The translations under genes and the position numbers were made by a program. From NCBI RefSeq assembly GCF_014334055.1, contig NZ_CP060490.1:2728001-2792000 (forward strand): a stretch of DNA of 64,000 nt, written 5' to 3'. Positions 46,963 to 55,784 of the stretch are shown piece by piece. The notes under the pieces were generated by a model. It worked only from the letters and a program-made list of their open reading frames with translations. It made no database searches and had not been told where the DNA came from. The DNA comes from Oscillibacter hominis. Lineage in GTDB: Bacteria > Bacillota > Clostridia > Oscillospirales > Oscillospiraceae. Each line of letters opens with the position of its first letter. Within the stretch, counting starts at the first letter, position 1.

Positions 46963-47609
46963 GTTTTCTGGACTTGCTGTTTCCGCCCAAGTGTCCCTTC
47001 TGCCAAAAGGTGCAAAACGCGCCGGGCATCTGTCCCGCGTGCAGGCAGTCGCTTCCCTGGGCGGAGCCGCTGGTGAAGGAGGGCGCGGGCTTCGGCCGGT
47101 GCGCCGCACCGCTGCGCTATGAGGGCAGCGTCCGCGAGGCGATTCTGCGCTTCAAATTCAACGGGAAGATTTCCGGGGCCGAGCTCTTCGGCGACTTTTT
47201 GGCCTCCGCCGCGGCGGAGGCCTTTGCCGGTGAGTTCGACTGCGTCACCTGGGTGCCCGTCTCCCGCAGGCGTTTGAGAAAGCGGGGCTTTGACCAGGCG
47301 CAGATGCTGGCGGAAGCCGCGTCCGCCCACTGGGAAGAAAAGCCGCTCCGGCTTTTGCGAAAGGTGCAGGATAACCCCGCCCAATCCGGACAGAGCAGCG
47401 CCTCGGCCAGGCGGGCCAATGTGCTGGGCGTCTACGAACCGCTGCCGGAGGCAAGAGGCAGGCGTATTTTGCTCATCGATGATGTGATTACAACCGGGAG
47501 CACGCTGGCAGAATGTGTCAAAGTGCTGCGCCTCGCGGGAGCCGAACAGGTGGTGTGTGCCGCCGTGGCGCAGACCACCTTTGCAAACAATGCACAAAAC
47601 CGCACATAA
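46959..47609 (+). CDS. comF: ComF family protein
   Basis: The 216-aa protein has an N-terminal four-cysteine zinc site (CPFC...CPAC) and a C-terminal phosphoribosyltransferase-like domain with the PRPP loop LLIDDVITTGSTL. ComF members support uptake and processing of transforming DNA. GTG 46959 overlaps the recD2 TGA by 4 bases and follows GGGAGGG. Confidence 0.92.
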   Translation: MSFLDLLFPPKCPFCQKVQNAPGICPACRQSLPWAEPLVKEGAGFGRCAAPLRYEGSVREAILRFKFNGKISGAELFGDFLASAAAEAFAGEFDCVTWVPVSRRRLRKRGFDQAQMLAEAASAHWEEKPLRLLRKVQDNPAQSGQSSASARRANVLGVYEPLPEARGRRILLIDDVITTGSTLAECVKVLRLAGAEQVVCAAVAQTTFANNAQNRT

Positions 47610-47636
47610 AAGCGTGGAAATGTTCAAAAAATGTGC

Positions 47637-47665
47637 TTGCAAATTGCAATTGGCATTTGTATAAT
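47637..47665 (+). promoter_or_regulatory. Promoter of mreB
   Basis: TTGCAA (47637-47642), a 17-base spacer and perfect TATAAT (47660-47665). Confidence 0.75.
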
Positions 47666-47735
47666 AAACTGTACGCGTGTATGCTGCGAAAGCTGCTGAA
47701 ATAGAGTGGAAACGAACGAATGAGGTGGATATACT

Positions 47736-48764
47736 ATGTGCTCTCTGGCAAAAGACATCGGGATCGACTTGGGCACCGCATCGGTGCTGGTATATGTGAA
47801 GGGCAAGGGCGTTGTGCTCAATGAGCCCTCCGTGGTGGCACTGGACAAGAACACGGGCAAGCTCCTGAAGGTGGGCGCGGACGCCCAGGCCATGCTGGGC
47901 CGTACCCCCGGCAACATCATCGCCATCCGCCCCCTGCGGGAGGGCGTGATTTCCGACTACGACATGACGGAGCGGATGCTCAAGGAATTCATCCACAAGG
48001 TGGCCGGGTTCCAGTTTTTCAAGCCCCGCGTCATCATCTGCGTGCCCTCCGGCATCACCGAGGTGGAGGAGCGCGCCGTCATCGACGCGGGCATCCAGGC
48101 CGGTGCCAGGAAGGTCTTCCTGATTGAGGAACCTGTGGCGGCTGCCATCGGCGCGGGCATTGACATCACCCAGCCGGACGGCCATATGGTGGTGGACGTG
48201 GGCGGCGGCACCGCGGACATCGCCGTCATCTCCCTCAGCGGCGTGGTGGAGTCCTGCTCCATCAAGATCGCCGGCGACCAGCTCAATGAGGCAGTGGTCA
48301 AGTATATGCGCCGCAAACACAACCTGCTCATCGGTGAGCGCACCGCGGAGGATATGAAGATCAAGATCGGCTGCGTCTTCCCCAAGGAAGAGGAGGAGAC
48401 CATCGACGTCAAGGGCCGCTGCCTGCTGACCGGCCTGCCCCGGGTGGTCACCGTCAGCTCCACGGAGATGATGGACGCCTTTGAAGAGCCGGTGGAGCGC
48501 ATCATGGAGGCCATCCACTCCGTGCTGGAGCGCACGCCCCCCGAGCTGGTGGCGGATATCTCCACCAACGGCATTGTCATGACCGGCGGCGGCAGCCTGG
48601 TTGCCGGATTCGACAAACTGGTCACCGCCCGCACCGGCATCCACACGGTCATCGCCGAGGACGCCATCTCCTGTGTGGCCCTGGGAACGGGCAAGAGTCT
48701 GGACTCCCTCAACAATATGCAGGACGGCACCATGAACCTGAGCCGCCGCAAACAGATGAACTGA
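47736..48764 (+). CDS. mreB: MreB/Mbl actin-like cell-shape protein
   Basis: The 342-aa protein has bacterial actin motifs: phosphate 1 DIGIDLGTASVLVY, the connect region IEEPVAAAIGAG, phosphate 2 VVDVGGGTADIAVI and adenosine NGIVMTGGGSL. It directs lateral wall synthesis at the inner membrane. The usual mreC-mreD partners are not downstream, so this is a stand-alone copy, possibly of the Mbl/MreBH type. It has its own promoter and terminator. Confidence 0.93.
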   Translation: MCSLAKDIGIDLGTASVLVYVKGKGVVLNEPSVVALDKNTGKLLKVGADAQAMLGRTPGNIIAIRPLREGVISDYDMTERMLKEFIHKVAGFQFFKPRVIICVPSGITEVEERAVIDAGIQAGARKVFLIEEPVAAAIGAGIDITQPDGHMVVDVGGGTADIAVISLSGVVESCSIKIAGDQLNEAVVKYMRRKHNLLIGERTAEDMKIKIGCVFPKEEEETIDVKGRCLLTGLPRVVTVSSTEMMDAFEEPVERIMEAIHSVLERTPPELVADISTNGIVMTGGGSLVAGFDKLVTARTGIHTVIAEDAISCVALGTGKSLDSLNNMQDGTMNLSRRKQMN

Positions 48765-48770
48765 ATGGAA

Positions 48771-48808
48771 AAGAGGTCTCCCTCAGAAAAAGGGAGACCT
48801 CTTTTTTT
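48771..48808. terminator. Bidirectional intrinsic terminator
   Basis: AAGAGGTCTCCCT pairs with AGGGAGACCTCTTTTTTT. It is shared by mreB and the convergent dehydrogenase gene. Confidence 0.9.
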
Positions 48809-48824
48809 GAAAATTAGGGAATCA

Positions 48825-49814
48825 CTACAGGCCGTTGACAATGTGTTCCGGCCGCTCTCCGGCGGCAACGCGGGCCACATTCTCCCACAGAATCCGATGG
48901 CCCTTCCGGAAAAAGGTGCGGGTGACGCCGGCAATGTGGGGCGAGTAGACAATCCTGTCCCGCAGCTCCTCCGGGATATCAATGAGGGGATGGTCCCTTG
49001 GCACCGGCTCCGGGGAGAGGGTGTCGATGCCGGCCCCGGCCAGACGCCCCTCCAGGAGGGCACAGCGCAGCGCCTCGGAGTCCACCACGTCGCCCCGGGC
49101 TGTGTTGATGAGGTAGGCGGTGGGCTTCATCCGGCCCAGGAAGGCGCTGTCCACCAGGTTGCGGGTGGAGTCGTTGGCCGGGCAGTGGAGGCTGACGATG
49201 TCGCTCCGCTCAGCCAGCTCCTCCAGGGGCAGGTAGGTGACGCCCCAGGAGCGCTCCTCCGCTTCGGTGCGGCGGTGGGGGGCGTTGTAGTAGACGGTGC
49301 AGCCAAAGGCATTCAGCCGCCGGGCCGTCTCCTTGGCAATGCTGCCAAAGCCCACGAGACCCACGGCGCACTCACCCAGCTCCGTCAGGGGCGAGAGCAT
49401 CAGCTGGCGGAGAATGGGCGTCTCCTGTCCCTCCCGGGTGGCCTTGTCGTAGGGGATGGCCCGGCGCAGGAGCATCAGCATCAGCAGGACTGCCTGCTCA
49501 GCCACGGCTGTGGCGTTGCAGCCCGCCGCGTTGCAGACATAGATGTTCCGCTCCGCAGCGGCCTTCAGGTCCACCCGGTCAAAGCCCACACCCTCCGACT
49601 GGATCAGCTTCAGTTGGGGAAGGCGGTCCATCAGGGAGGCGGTGACCGTGTTGGTGGGGTTGACGCACAGAACCTCCGCCCCCTTGCCGGCCTCCGCCAG
49701 CTCCTCCTCCGAGCAGCGGAAGCTGCGGTAGACGGCCTCCGCCTGACGGGTGATGGGCAGGTCCGGGAGGAAGTGGCGGTAGTGGTCGGGCTTGCCTAAA
49801 ATCAACAGCTTCAT
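48825..49814 (-). CDS. D-isomer specific 2-hydroxyacid dehydrogenase
   Basis: The 329-aa NAD(P)-dependent oxidoreductase has the dinucleotide loop VGLVGFGSIAKETA and the catalytic Arg in INTARGDVVDSEAL. Catalytic Glu lies in the LSPEPVPRDHPL region, and catalytic His in YSPHIAGVT. It interconverts a 2-oxoacid and a D-2-hydroxyacid; the substrate is unknown. It starts 4 bases inside the end of the AAA gene (ATGA overlap), so they form one unit. Confidence 0.92.
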   Translation of the reverse strand: MKLLILGKPDHYRHFLPDLPITRQAEAVYRSFRCSEEELAEAGKGAEVLCVNPTNTVTASLMDRLPQLKLIQSEGVGFDRVDLKAAAERNIYVCNAAGCNATAVAEQAVLLMLMLLRRAIPYDKATREGQETPILRQLMLSPLTELGECAVGLVGFGSIAKETARRLNAFGCTVYYNAPHRRTEAEERSWGVTYLPLEELAERSDIVSLHCPANDSTRNLVDSAFLGRMKPTAYLINTARGDVVDSEALRCALLEGRLAGAGIDTLSPEPVPRDHPLIDIPEELRDRIVYSPHIAGVTRTFFRKGHRILWENVARVAAGERPEHIVNGL

Positions 49815-50947
49815 TTCAAATCCTCCCCTAAGCCGCCGGAGGGCGGCGTATCCAGCTTGCTTTCCTGGGCCATCTCCCGCCCTTCCGGTGTATCCGGAGT
49901 GCCTTCCTGGGCCGCACAGCTCTCCTCCTCCAGCCCCCGGGCCAACGCCACATCCCGGGTGGTAATCTTCATCAGGTCCTCCCGGGTCACCGTGTCCAGG
50001 GCGGCCAGACGGTTGGCCTGATTTACCAAAATGCGTTCAAAGAGGTTGCGCACGCCCCGGGCGTTGCCGAAGGAGATGGAATTGGTATTTTCCTCGGCGA
50101 TGAACTCCCGGAGCTGCTGCTCCACGCCGTCGCCCAGCTCATAACAGCCCTTGTTGCACTGCATCTTGAAAATCTCCAGCATCTCGTCCACGCTGTAGTC
50201 GTCAAAGTGGAGAAAGCGGTTGAACCGGGATTCCAGCCCGGGGTTGGAGTGGATGAACGCGTCCATCAATCCGTCGTAGCCCGCCACAATGACCACCAGG
50301 TCGTCCCGGTGGTCCTCCATGGCCTTCAGGATGGTGTCGATGGCCTCCTGGCCGAAGTCGTTCTCCGCCCGCCCGTTGAGGGCATACGCTTCGTCGATGA
50401 ACAGCACGCCGCCCAAGGCGGAGTCGATCACCTTGCTGGTCTTCAGGGCCGTCTGGCCCACATAGCCCGCCACCAGCCCGCTGCGGTCCACCTCCACCAG
50501 CTGGCCCTTGGAGAGGATGCCCAGGGAGTGGTAGATACGGGCCATGATCCGGGCGATGGTGGTCTTGCCGGTGCCGGGGTTGCCGGAGAACACCATGTGG
50601 AGGGAGAGGTCGGTGGTGGGCAGGCCGTTGTCCCGGCGCAGCTTGTAAACCGTCACCATGTTGATGAGGTTTTTAACCTCTTTTTTCACGGCGGCAAGGC
50701 CAATGTAGCCGTCCAGCTCTGCCTGGAGGTCCTCGATCTTCTCCGGCGGCGCCGCATCTTCCGCCGGAGGCGCCTTGGTGTCGTCGTTGCCGGTGGAGGC
50801 GGCGGAGCCTGGCTGGTCCTCCTCCTTCCGCACCGGCAGGGGGCTGCCCCAAAAGTCGGTGCCCATCCGGCTCAGATTGTGCTCCGACATGGTGCGGATA
50901 ACGTCTAACTGCTGGAGGATGATCTCATCTTTTTTGCTCTTGTCCAA
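49811..50947 (-). CDS. CbxX/CfqX (SpoVK-like) AAA ATPase
   Basis: The 378-aa protein has a disordered Pro/Ala-rich N-terminus (to about 70), then an AAA module with Walker A SGNPGTGKTT, Walker B GGVLFIDEAYAL, sensor VIVAGYDG and arginine-finger region PGLESRFNR. Family members include rubisco activase CbxX and the sporulation protein SpoVK. Coupling to a 2-hydroxyacid dehydrogenase is unusual; a remodelling role is only suggested by the family. Confidence 0.9.
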   Translation of the reverse strand: MDKSKKDEIILQQLDVIRTMSEHNLSRMGTDFWGSPLPVRKEEDQPGSAASTGNDDTKAPPAEDAAPPEKIEDLQAELDGYIGLAAVKKEVKNLINMVTVYKLRRDNGLPTTDLSLHMVFSGNPGTGKTTIARIMARIYHSLGILSKGQLVEVDRSGLVAGYVGQTALKTSKVIDSALGGVLFIDEAYALNGRAENDFGQEAIDTILKAMEDHRDDLVVIVAGYDGLMDAFIHSNPGLESRFNRFLHFDDYSVDEMLEIFKMQCNKGCYELGDGVEQQLREFIAEENTNSISFGNARGVRNLFERILVNQANRLAALDTVTREDLMKITTRDVALARGLEEESCAAQEGTPDTPEGREMAQESKLDTPPSGGLGEDLK

Positions 50948-50966
50948 AGTAAAAGACCTTCTTTCC

Positions 50967-51488
50967 TCACTCCTGTCCCGCCAACAGGTCCGTATGGGCC
51001 ACGGCGCGGAACAGCAGCGATGCGATGAAGCCGTTCAGCGCGCCGGAGGCCAGGGCCGCCGCCAGCAGAATCGGCAGGTAATAAAGTGGAGCTGAGTTGC
51101 CCAGGGTCAAAACGGCTGCCGCCACCTGGCCGCAGTTGTGGGCTGCAGCGCCGCCCATGGAGACGCCGAACACCGAGAGCAGGCGGCTGCGGCAGAGAAT
51201 GCTCATCACCGCCATGGCGCAGACGCCGCCCAGGAGGGAGAAGATCAGGGCGGAGGCGTTTCCGGCGAAGAGAGCGCCCAAAAAGCACCGGCACAGCAGT
51301 ATGGCAAAGGCCTGGGCCGGACCTAAGGCGTAGAGGGCGAACACGGTGACGATGTTGGCAAGGCCCAGCTTGATTCCCGGCAGGGGGATCAGAAGAGTCA
51401 GGGGCAGAAAGTTCTCCAGGTAGGAGAGGGCCAGCGCCAGGGCGGTGAGCACCGCGCATAAGGTCAGCTGACGGGTGGAACACTTCAT
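50967..51488 (-). CDS. Gx transporter family protein (heptaprenyl diphosphate synthase component I-like)
   Basis: The 173-aa protein has about five membrane helices. It contains LTALALALSYLENFLP near the start, IPLPGIKLGLANIVTVFAL in the centre and a conserved SxxGxxxHNxGQ stretch (MGGAAAHNCGQ). This matches PF07456-type proteins, annotated as Gx transporters and resembling ECF S-components. It is last in the ApbE-NusG_II-Gx operon. Confidence 0.85.
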   Translation of the reverse strand: MKCSTRQLTLCAVLTALALALSYLENFLPLTLLIPLPGIKLGLANIVTVFALYALGPAQAFAILLCRCFLGALFAGNASALIFSLLGGVCAMAVMSILCRSRLLSVFGVSMGGAAAHNCGQVAAAVLTLGNSAPLYYLPILLAAALASGALNGFIASLLFRAVAHTDLLAGQE

Positions 51489-51500
51489 ATAGCCCGCCTC

Positions 51501-51905
51501 CTATCCGATGACCGCGTCCGCCCCGGAGGAGGCATCCCCCACCAGCTGGATGCTGATCCGGGCGGGCAGGCACACGATGCTCTGGCCGCTCCGGGTGATG
51601 GTTCCGGTGTGGACGCAGTCCTGGCTGGGGCAGTCGGAGGAGCGCACCCGGACGCCGGTCTCGCCGCCGGGGCAGAACTCCACCTCCAGGGTGTAGCCGT
51701 TGCTGGAATAAGTGCGCCGGGCGCTGGAGGCAAGGCTGACGCGTTCTGTCTCCGTGCCCTCGATGGACACAACGGCCGTCAGCGAGATGCTGGAACCCCG
51801 GCTCCACACCGCCGCGCCGCAGGCCACGGCAAGCGCCAGAACCGCCGCCGCCACCAGGATGTCCCAAGGACTGGGCTTCAGCTTAGGAGAGCGTTTCATA
51901 GACAT
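51501..51905 (-). CDS. NusG domain II-containing membrane-anchored protein
   Basis: The 134-aa protein has a basic N-terminus, one membrane helix (about 15-33) and a beta-rich external domain with CPSQDCVHTGTI and SIVCLPARISIQL, the NusG_II signature with paired cysteines. The ATG at 51905 follows GGAGGG and overlaps the apbE end by 23 bases. NusG_II proteins recur beside ApbE and Gx proteins in flavin-based electron-transfer loci. Confidence 0.85.
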   Translation of the reverse strand: MSMKRSPKLKPSPWDILVAAAVLALAVACGAAVWSRGSSISLTAVVSIEGTETERVSLASSARRTYSSNGYTLEVEFCPGGETGVRVRSSDCPSQDCVHTGTITRSGQSIVCLPARISIQLVGDASSGADAVIG

Positions 51906-52902
51906 AGGCACTGCCCTCCTTTGGTTCAAAGCGATCTGCGAGGCCCTCCGTAATCAGCACTCGGCCGTCCTCCGTCACCAGTACCATGTCGAACCCCCGG
52001 TCCCAGTCCGCCCCGTCCCAAAGGTCCACGGCCCCTTGCTCGCCCAGGACAAAGAGCGCCGTGGACAGAGCGTCGCAGACCGTGCCGCTGCTGCTGATCA
52101 CGGTGACGGAGGTGAGGCCGCTGTCCGCCGGGTAGCCGGTGGAGGGATCGATGATGTGGTGATAGATGTGCCCAGCCTGTTCAAAATAGCGCTGATACCC
52201 GCCGGAGGTGACGGCGTAGGCATCCTCTAAAAGCAGCATGCCCACATAGTCCGCCGGATCGCCGGGGTCCCGGACCGCCACGCGCCAGGGGTCGCCGCCG
52301 GGCTTGGCGCCCTTGGCGTAGACATTGCCGCCCAAGGAAATAATGGCACTTTCCACTCCGTGGGCCTGTAGGGTGCGGGCCACCTGGTCCGAGGCATAGC
52401 CCTTGGCGATGCCGCCCAGGTCGATGGCCGCGCCGTCCGGCAGCTCCACCTGCTGCCCCGTGATGCGGATGCGGCTGCTGTCCACCAAAGGCAGCAGCCG
52501 GCCGATCTCCTCCTTGGTTGGGACGCGGTACTCCGCTTCCGTAAATCCCCAGGCAGAGGCCAGCGGGGCTACGGTGATGTCAAAGGCGCCGCCGGTGGAG
52601 GCGCTGAGCCGGACCGCCTCCTTCAGCAGTGAAGAGACCTCTTCGGTGGTCTCCTCCTCCTTTCCGGCGGATGCATTGAGGCGGGAGACCTCGCTGGTTT
52701 CGATGGTGCGGGAGAGAAGCTGCTCCAGCCGCTGAATCTCCTGGGTGGAGGCGCCGATGGCTTCGGCGGCGGAGGGGCCGTAAACGGTGAAATCCATGAC
52801 CGTATCCATGGCAAAGATCTGAGCGGTCTGAGGGCCGCCCTCCGTTTCAGCGCAGCCGGAGAGCAGCAGAAGGGGCAAAAGAAAAGCGAGAAATTGTTTC
52901 AT
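51883..52902 (-). CDS. apbE: FAD:protein FMN transferase (ApbE) lipoprotein
   Basis: The 339-aa protein has lipobox LLSGC and the ApbE fold with MDTVMDFTVYGPSA, the FAD/Mg-binding DLGGIAKGYASDQVA and the HHIIDPSTGYPADSGLTSVTV block. It attaches FMN covalently to Thr/Ser of extracytoplasmic flavoproteins. ATG 52902 gives a proper signal peptide. No target FMN-binding protein is encoded nearby. Confidence 0.93.
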   Translation of the reverse strand: MKQFLAFLLPLLLLSGCAETEGGPQTAQIFAMDTVMDFTVYGPSAAEAIGASTQEIQRLEQLLSRTIETSEVSRLNASAGKEEETTEEVSSLLKEAVRLSASTGGAFDITVAPLASAWGFTEAEYRVPTKEEIGRLLPLVDSSRIRITGQQVELPDGAAIDLGGIAKGYASDQVARTLQAHGVESAIISLGGNVYAKGAKPGGDPWRVAVRDPGDPADYVGMLLLEDAYAVTSGGYQRYFEQAGHIYHHIIDPSTGYPADSGLTSVTVISSSGTVCDALSTALFVLGEQGAVDLWDGADWDRGFDMVLVTEDGRVLITEGLADRFEPKEGSAYVYETLS

Positions 52903-53049
52903 TGGATTACCTGCTTTCGGAAAATGCGGAATCAGGGCCGGAACAGAACCGGCGGCGGAAAACGCCCGGTTTGCCTTTGGAAAATACCATATCATATTTT
53001 TGCCCGCAGAACAACCAAAATCCCGGAACGGGCCTTGAAAAGGTAATCC

Positions 53050-53078
53050 TTGCAAAATAGGTGCAAGTCTGTTAAAAT
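53050..53078 (+). promoter_or_regulatory. Putative sigma-A promoter
   Basis: TTGCAA (53050-53055), a 17-base spacer and TAAAAT (53073-53078), upstream of the 161-aa membrane protein. Confidence 0.6.
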
Positions 53079-53170
53079 ATAAGCCTATGCGAAATTGTTT
53101 CTGGAAAAGATTCCGCTTTTTTACAAATTTTCAGGAGGAATTGCTCCTCTTTTGATGGAGGCTTCGATAT

Positions 53171-53656
53171 ATGGCAAAGAAAACGAATCCCGCTTCTGCA
53201 AAGAATATCCGCAAGGGCAACGCCGTGTTCCACGCATCCATGGCCGTTTTTCTGGCCGGCTGCGCGGCGGAGATCTACCTGCTGTTCATCAACAAGTATT
53301 TGGTGGATGGCACGCTGGATCAGGTGCTGGCCATGGCCGAGGCGCTGCCCTATGTGATTTACGCCGGGCTCGGCGTGCTGGCCCTTGGCGTGGTGCTGCT
53401 GGCCCTTTGGTGGAAGCGGGGCGGAACGATGCGCAGGACTGCCGCATGGGTCGCCGGCGTGGGCGCGTTCGTGGCCGGCGCCACCTTCGTGTGCCTCCAC
53501 TATGTGGCAGACGGGACCCGGGCTATGTGTGTGGCGGTCCCGGTGGTCATGCTGTTAGGCGTGGTGTTTTTGCTGTACCAGAGGGAGTGCTTTTTCAGCG
53601 TGAGCAGCCTGAGCCTCGCGCTCATCGGGCTTTACGCCTGCCGCCGCAGCTTCTAA
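53171..53656 (+). CDS. Polytopic membrane protein, unknown function
   Basis: The 161-aa protein has a basic N-terminus and four or five membrane helices (about 22-42, 60-82, 92-112, 117-137 and a terminal hydrophobic stretch). No catalytic motif is visible. The gene order with the next small membrane protein (1 base apart) and a shared promoter and terminator suggest a two-subunit membrane complex. Confidence 0.7.
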   Translation: MAKKTNPASAKNIRKGNAVFHASMAVFLAGCAAEIYLLFINKYLVDGTLDQVLAMAEALPYVIYAGLGVLALGVVLLALWWKRGGTMRRTAAWVAGVGAFVAGATFVCLHYVADGTRAMCVAVPVVMLLGVVFLLYQRECFFSVSSLSLALIGLYACRRSF

Positions 53657-53657
53657 T

Positions 53658-53924
53658 GTGAAGATCGCGGCCTGCGTGCTGATCGCAGTGCTGGCGCTGC
53701 TGGTGGTCCTGGTCCGGGTGGCGGAGAAAAACGGCGGTAAGCTCAAGGGCATGCGGCTGTTTGCAAAGGAAGCGGACTACCTGCCGGTGTATAGTTCCAT
53801 CGGACTTTCCGCAGCCAGCCTGGCCGTGACGCTGATCGTGAGCAGCGCGGCCTACTACGCCATGTGGCTCCTTGGCGTGGTGCTCTTTGCCCTGGCGGTC
53901 TACTACACGGTGAAGCAACTGTAA
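53658..53924 (+). CDS. Small membrane protein, unknown function
   Basis: The 88-aa protein has a membrane helix at 4-22, a basic loop and two further hydrophobic segments (about 48-68 and 69-85). GTG 53658 starts 1 base after the upstream stop. No family is recognised. Confidence 0.65.
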   Translation: MKIAACVLIAVLALLVVLVRVAEKNGGKLKGMRLFAKEADYLPVYSSIGLSAASLAVTLIVSSAAYYAMWLLGVVLFALAVYYTVKQL

Positions 53925-53934
53925 AGATAAGGTC

Positions 53935-53971
53935 AAAGCGCCCCGGAACGCAAGTTCCGGGGCGCTTTTTT
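53935..53971 (+). terminator. Intrinsic terminator
   Basis: AAAGCGCCCCGGAAC pairs with GTTCCGGGGCGCTTTTTT. It abuts the stop codon of the convergent DUF4127 gene. Confidence 0.92.
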
Positions 53972-55728
53972 CAGGTGTAGAAAAAGAGGAATTTCCGGTG
54001 TGGCGTCACAAAGGGACCCACAGTGAGCTCCATGCGGAGCTCAAAGACCCGCTGCCAGGGCAGGGTGACGGCTCCGATGCCGATGCCGCTGAGCCCCGCC
54101 GTCTCGTAGGGGGACAGGGAGGTGATGAGGTTGCTGTGGTTCAAGTTGAGGATCAGGTCGGCACAGGCCTCATCCAGGCAGGAGTTCAGCTGGGGCAGCA
54201 CTGCATCCAAAGAGGTTCCGGTTTTGGCAAAGTTGTCCGGATCGCCGCCCAACTCGCCTTTGACGTATTGGGTGATGGCGATCTTTGCATCGTTTTTGTA
54301 GCAGATGTCCTTGATGAGGGAGTCGGCCAGGGTACGGACAAAGGCCTCCTCCTGGGCGGCGCTGCGGCTGCCGCCCAAGCTGAGGCACAGCCACCGGGCC
54401 ACGGCGTTGGCCAGCGTGATGCCGGTGGCGTTGGCCAGGTCGTAAAATCCGGCGTAACCCAAGAGCGACCCCAGGTTGGCCTCTTTGACCAGCTTGCTTT
54501 GGAATGAGGTGCCGTAGGCGTTTTTGGCCGCGTCCATCAACGCGGTGGGGAGGCCGCTTTTTTCATTTTCCCGCAGCGCGCGGATCAGCTCGCTGCAGTA
54601 GCTGCCGCTCCTGGACGTATCCGCCGGGGCGGTGAGCACCAGGAGCTCAAAGTCGGCTGAATCGTCCGAAACTTTGGTGAGGCCCAGGTAATCGAGGTGG
54701 GCGTCCACGATCTCCGTCAGGGGCTGATGGTCGTAGTCGCTGGAAGCGCGCTCCTCGCTGCCGCCGAAATAACGCACCCGGACCGCAGGCAGCCGCCCCT
54801 GGAAGATGACGTCCTCGTACATGCGGCACAGGGCCAGCATACCGATCTCGTCGGCACCGGAGAGCACCGCGCCCCGGCCCTCCACGGCCTGGCGCAGAAA
54901 GCTGAGTTCGTTGGTCTGTATGCTGGCCGAGGGGGCGGAGTCGTCCACGCCGATGAGGAAATGGATGTTTTCCTGATCCTCTGTGGCGTCAAGGACGGAG
55001 GAAATGAGCCGGAGTTTTCGCTCCCGGGCTTGGAGGTAGTCCTCCACCGCGCCCTCAGTCAGGCCGTCGGGTATGGGCACCGTGCCGGACTGGGCGGAAA
55101 GGGGATAGGTGTCGACGATGTTGCAGATGGTCAGCGCATTGTTGCTGAGGGTGGGGCGCTCCGCCATGCCGTAGGAGCGCAGGGCCTCATAGCCGGCCAG
55201 ATCAAACCCGTCATACCCCACGGTGGGTGCCAGCCGCATCACCGTGTCCAGCAGATAGACCTGGTTGGCGGAGTCGGCACAAAGAGGCAGCAGGAACCGC
55301 TTCACCGCCTCCTCTTCACTGAGCGCGGTGCCGTCGGAGAGGAGGATGGGATCGGAGCCGGTCATGGACCGGGAGCTGACCAGGCCGCCGGAGAGCAGCT
55401 GATCCAGCGACAGGATAAAGAGGTCACAGCCCGCTGCATCCTGCTCCGCCACCCACTGCCACAGGGCGCCCCGGTCGCCGTAGGCGGTGCCGCTGGGATT
55501 GCGCTCCTGGCCGTCCAGGCTGGTGTGGTAGAGGCCCTGGTCCGGCAGCAGAATTTCAAAGCCCAGGGACTGGGCCAGGTAGACCGCCCGGTCCGAATTC
55601 ACCGGCCGGTCGTCTAAAGGAACGTAGGCCACCGTTCCGGAGGAGGGGGCCTGGTCGGGATAGGAGACCGGCTCACCGCCGCAGCCGGTCAGCAGCAGCG
55701 TGAGCAGCAGACAGAGAAGCTTCTTCAT
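53971..55728 (-). CDS. DUF4127 family lipoprotein
   Basis: The 585-aa protein has lipobox LLTGC. The mature part starts AYVPLDDRPVNSDRAVYLA, the hallmark of DUF4127. It also contains DLFILSLDQLLSGGLVSSR, a GVDDSAPSASIQTNE block and a C-terminal region of LNHSNLITSLSPYE type. Family function is unknown; the Asp/Arg-rich motifs suggest a hydrolase. ATG 55728 follows GAGGAA. Confidence 0.88.
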   Translation of the reverse strand: MKKLLCLLLTLLLTGCGGEPVSYPDQAPSSGTVAYVPLDDRPVNSDRAVYLAQSLGFEILLPDQGLYHTSLDGQERNPSGTAYGDRGALWQWVAEQDAAGCDLFILSLDQLLSGGLVSSRSMTGSDPILLSDGTALSEEEAVKRFLLPLCADSANQVYLLDTVMRLAPTVGYDGFDLAGYEALRSYGMAERPTLSNNALTICNIVDTYPLSAQSGTVPIPDGLTEGAVEDYLQARERKLRLISSVLDATEDQENIHFLIGVDDSAPSASIQTNELSFLRQAVEGRGAVLSGADEIGMLALCRMYEDVIFQGRLPAVRVRYFGGSEERASSDYDHQPLTEIVDAHLDYLGLTKVSDDSADFELLVLTAPADTSRSGSYCSELIRALRENEKSGLPTALMDAAKNAYGTSFQSKLVKEANLGSLLGYAGFYDLANATGITLANAVARWLCLSLGGSRSAAQEEAFVRTLADSLIKDICYKNDAKIAITQYVKGELGGDPDNFAKTGTSLDAVLPQLNSCLDEACADLILNLNHSNLITSLSPYETAGLSGIGIGAVTLPWQRVFELRMELTVGPFVTPHRKFLFFYT

Positions 55729-55740
55729 AATCAGTTCCTC

Positions 55741-55772
55741 AAAACAGCCTGCATGAAGCATCATGCAGGCTG
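55741..55772 (-). terminator. Intrinsic terminator after ybaB
   Basis: On the minus strand, AGCCTGCATGA pairs with TCATGCAGGCT and is followed by GTTTTG. The T-run is short. Confidence 0.6.
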
Positions 55773-55784
55773 TGGGTTTGGTTA

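Noticed and set aside
45451..48644. Long minus-strand frames opposite recD2, comF and mreB
   Set aside because: They are antisense to well-supported genes, with His/Arg/Gln-rich low-complexity composition typical of GC-rich shadows.
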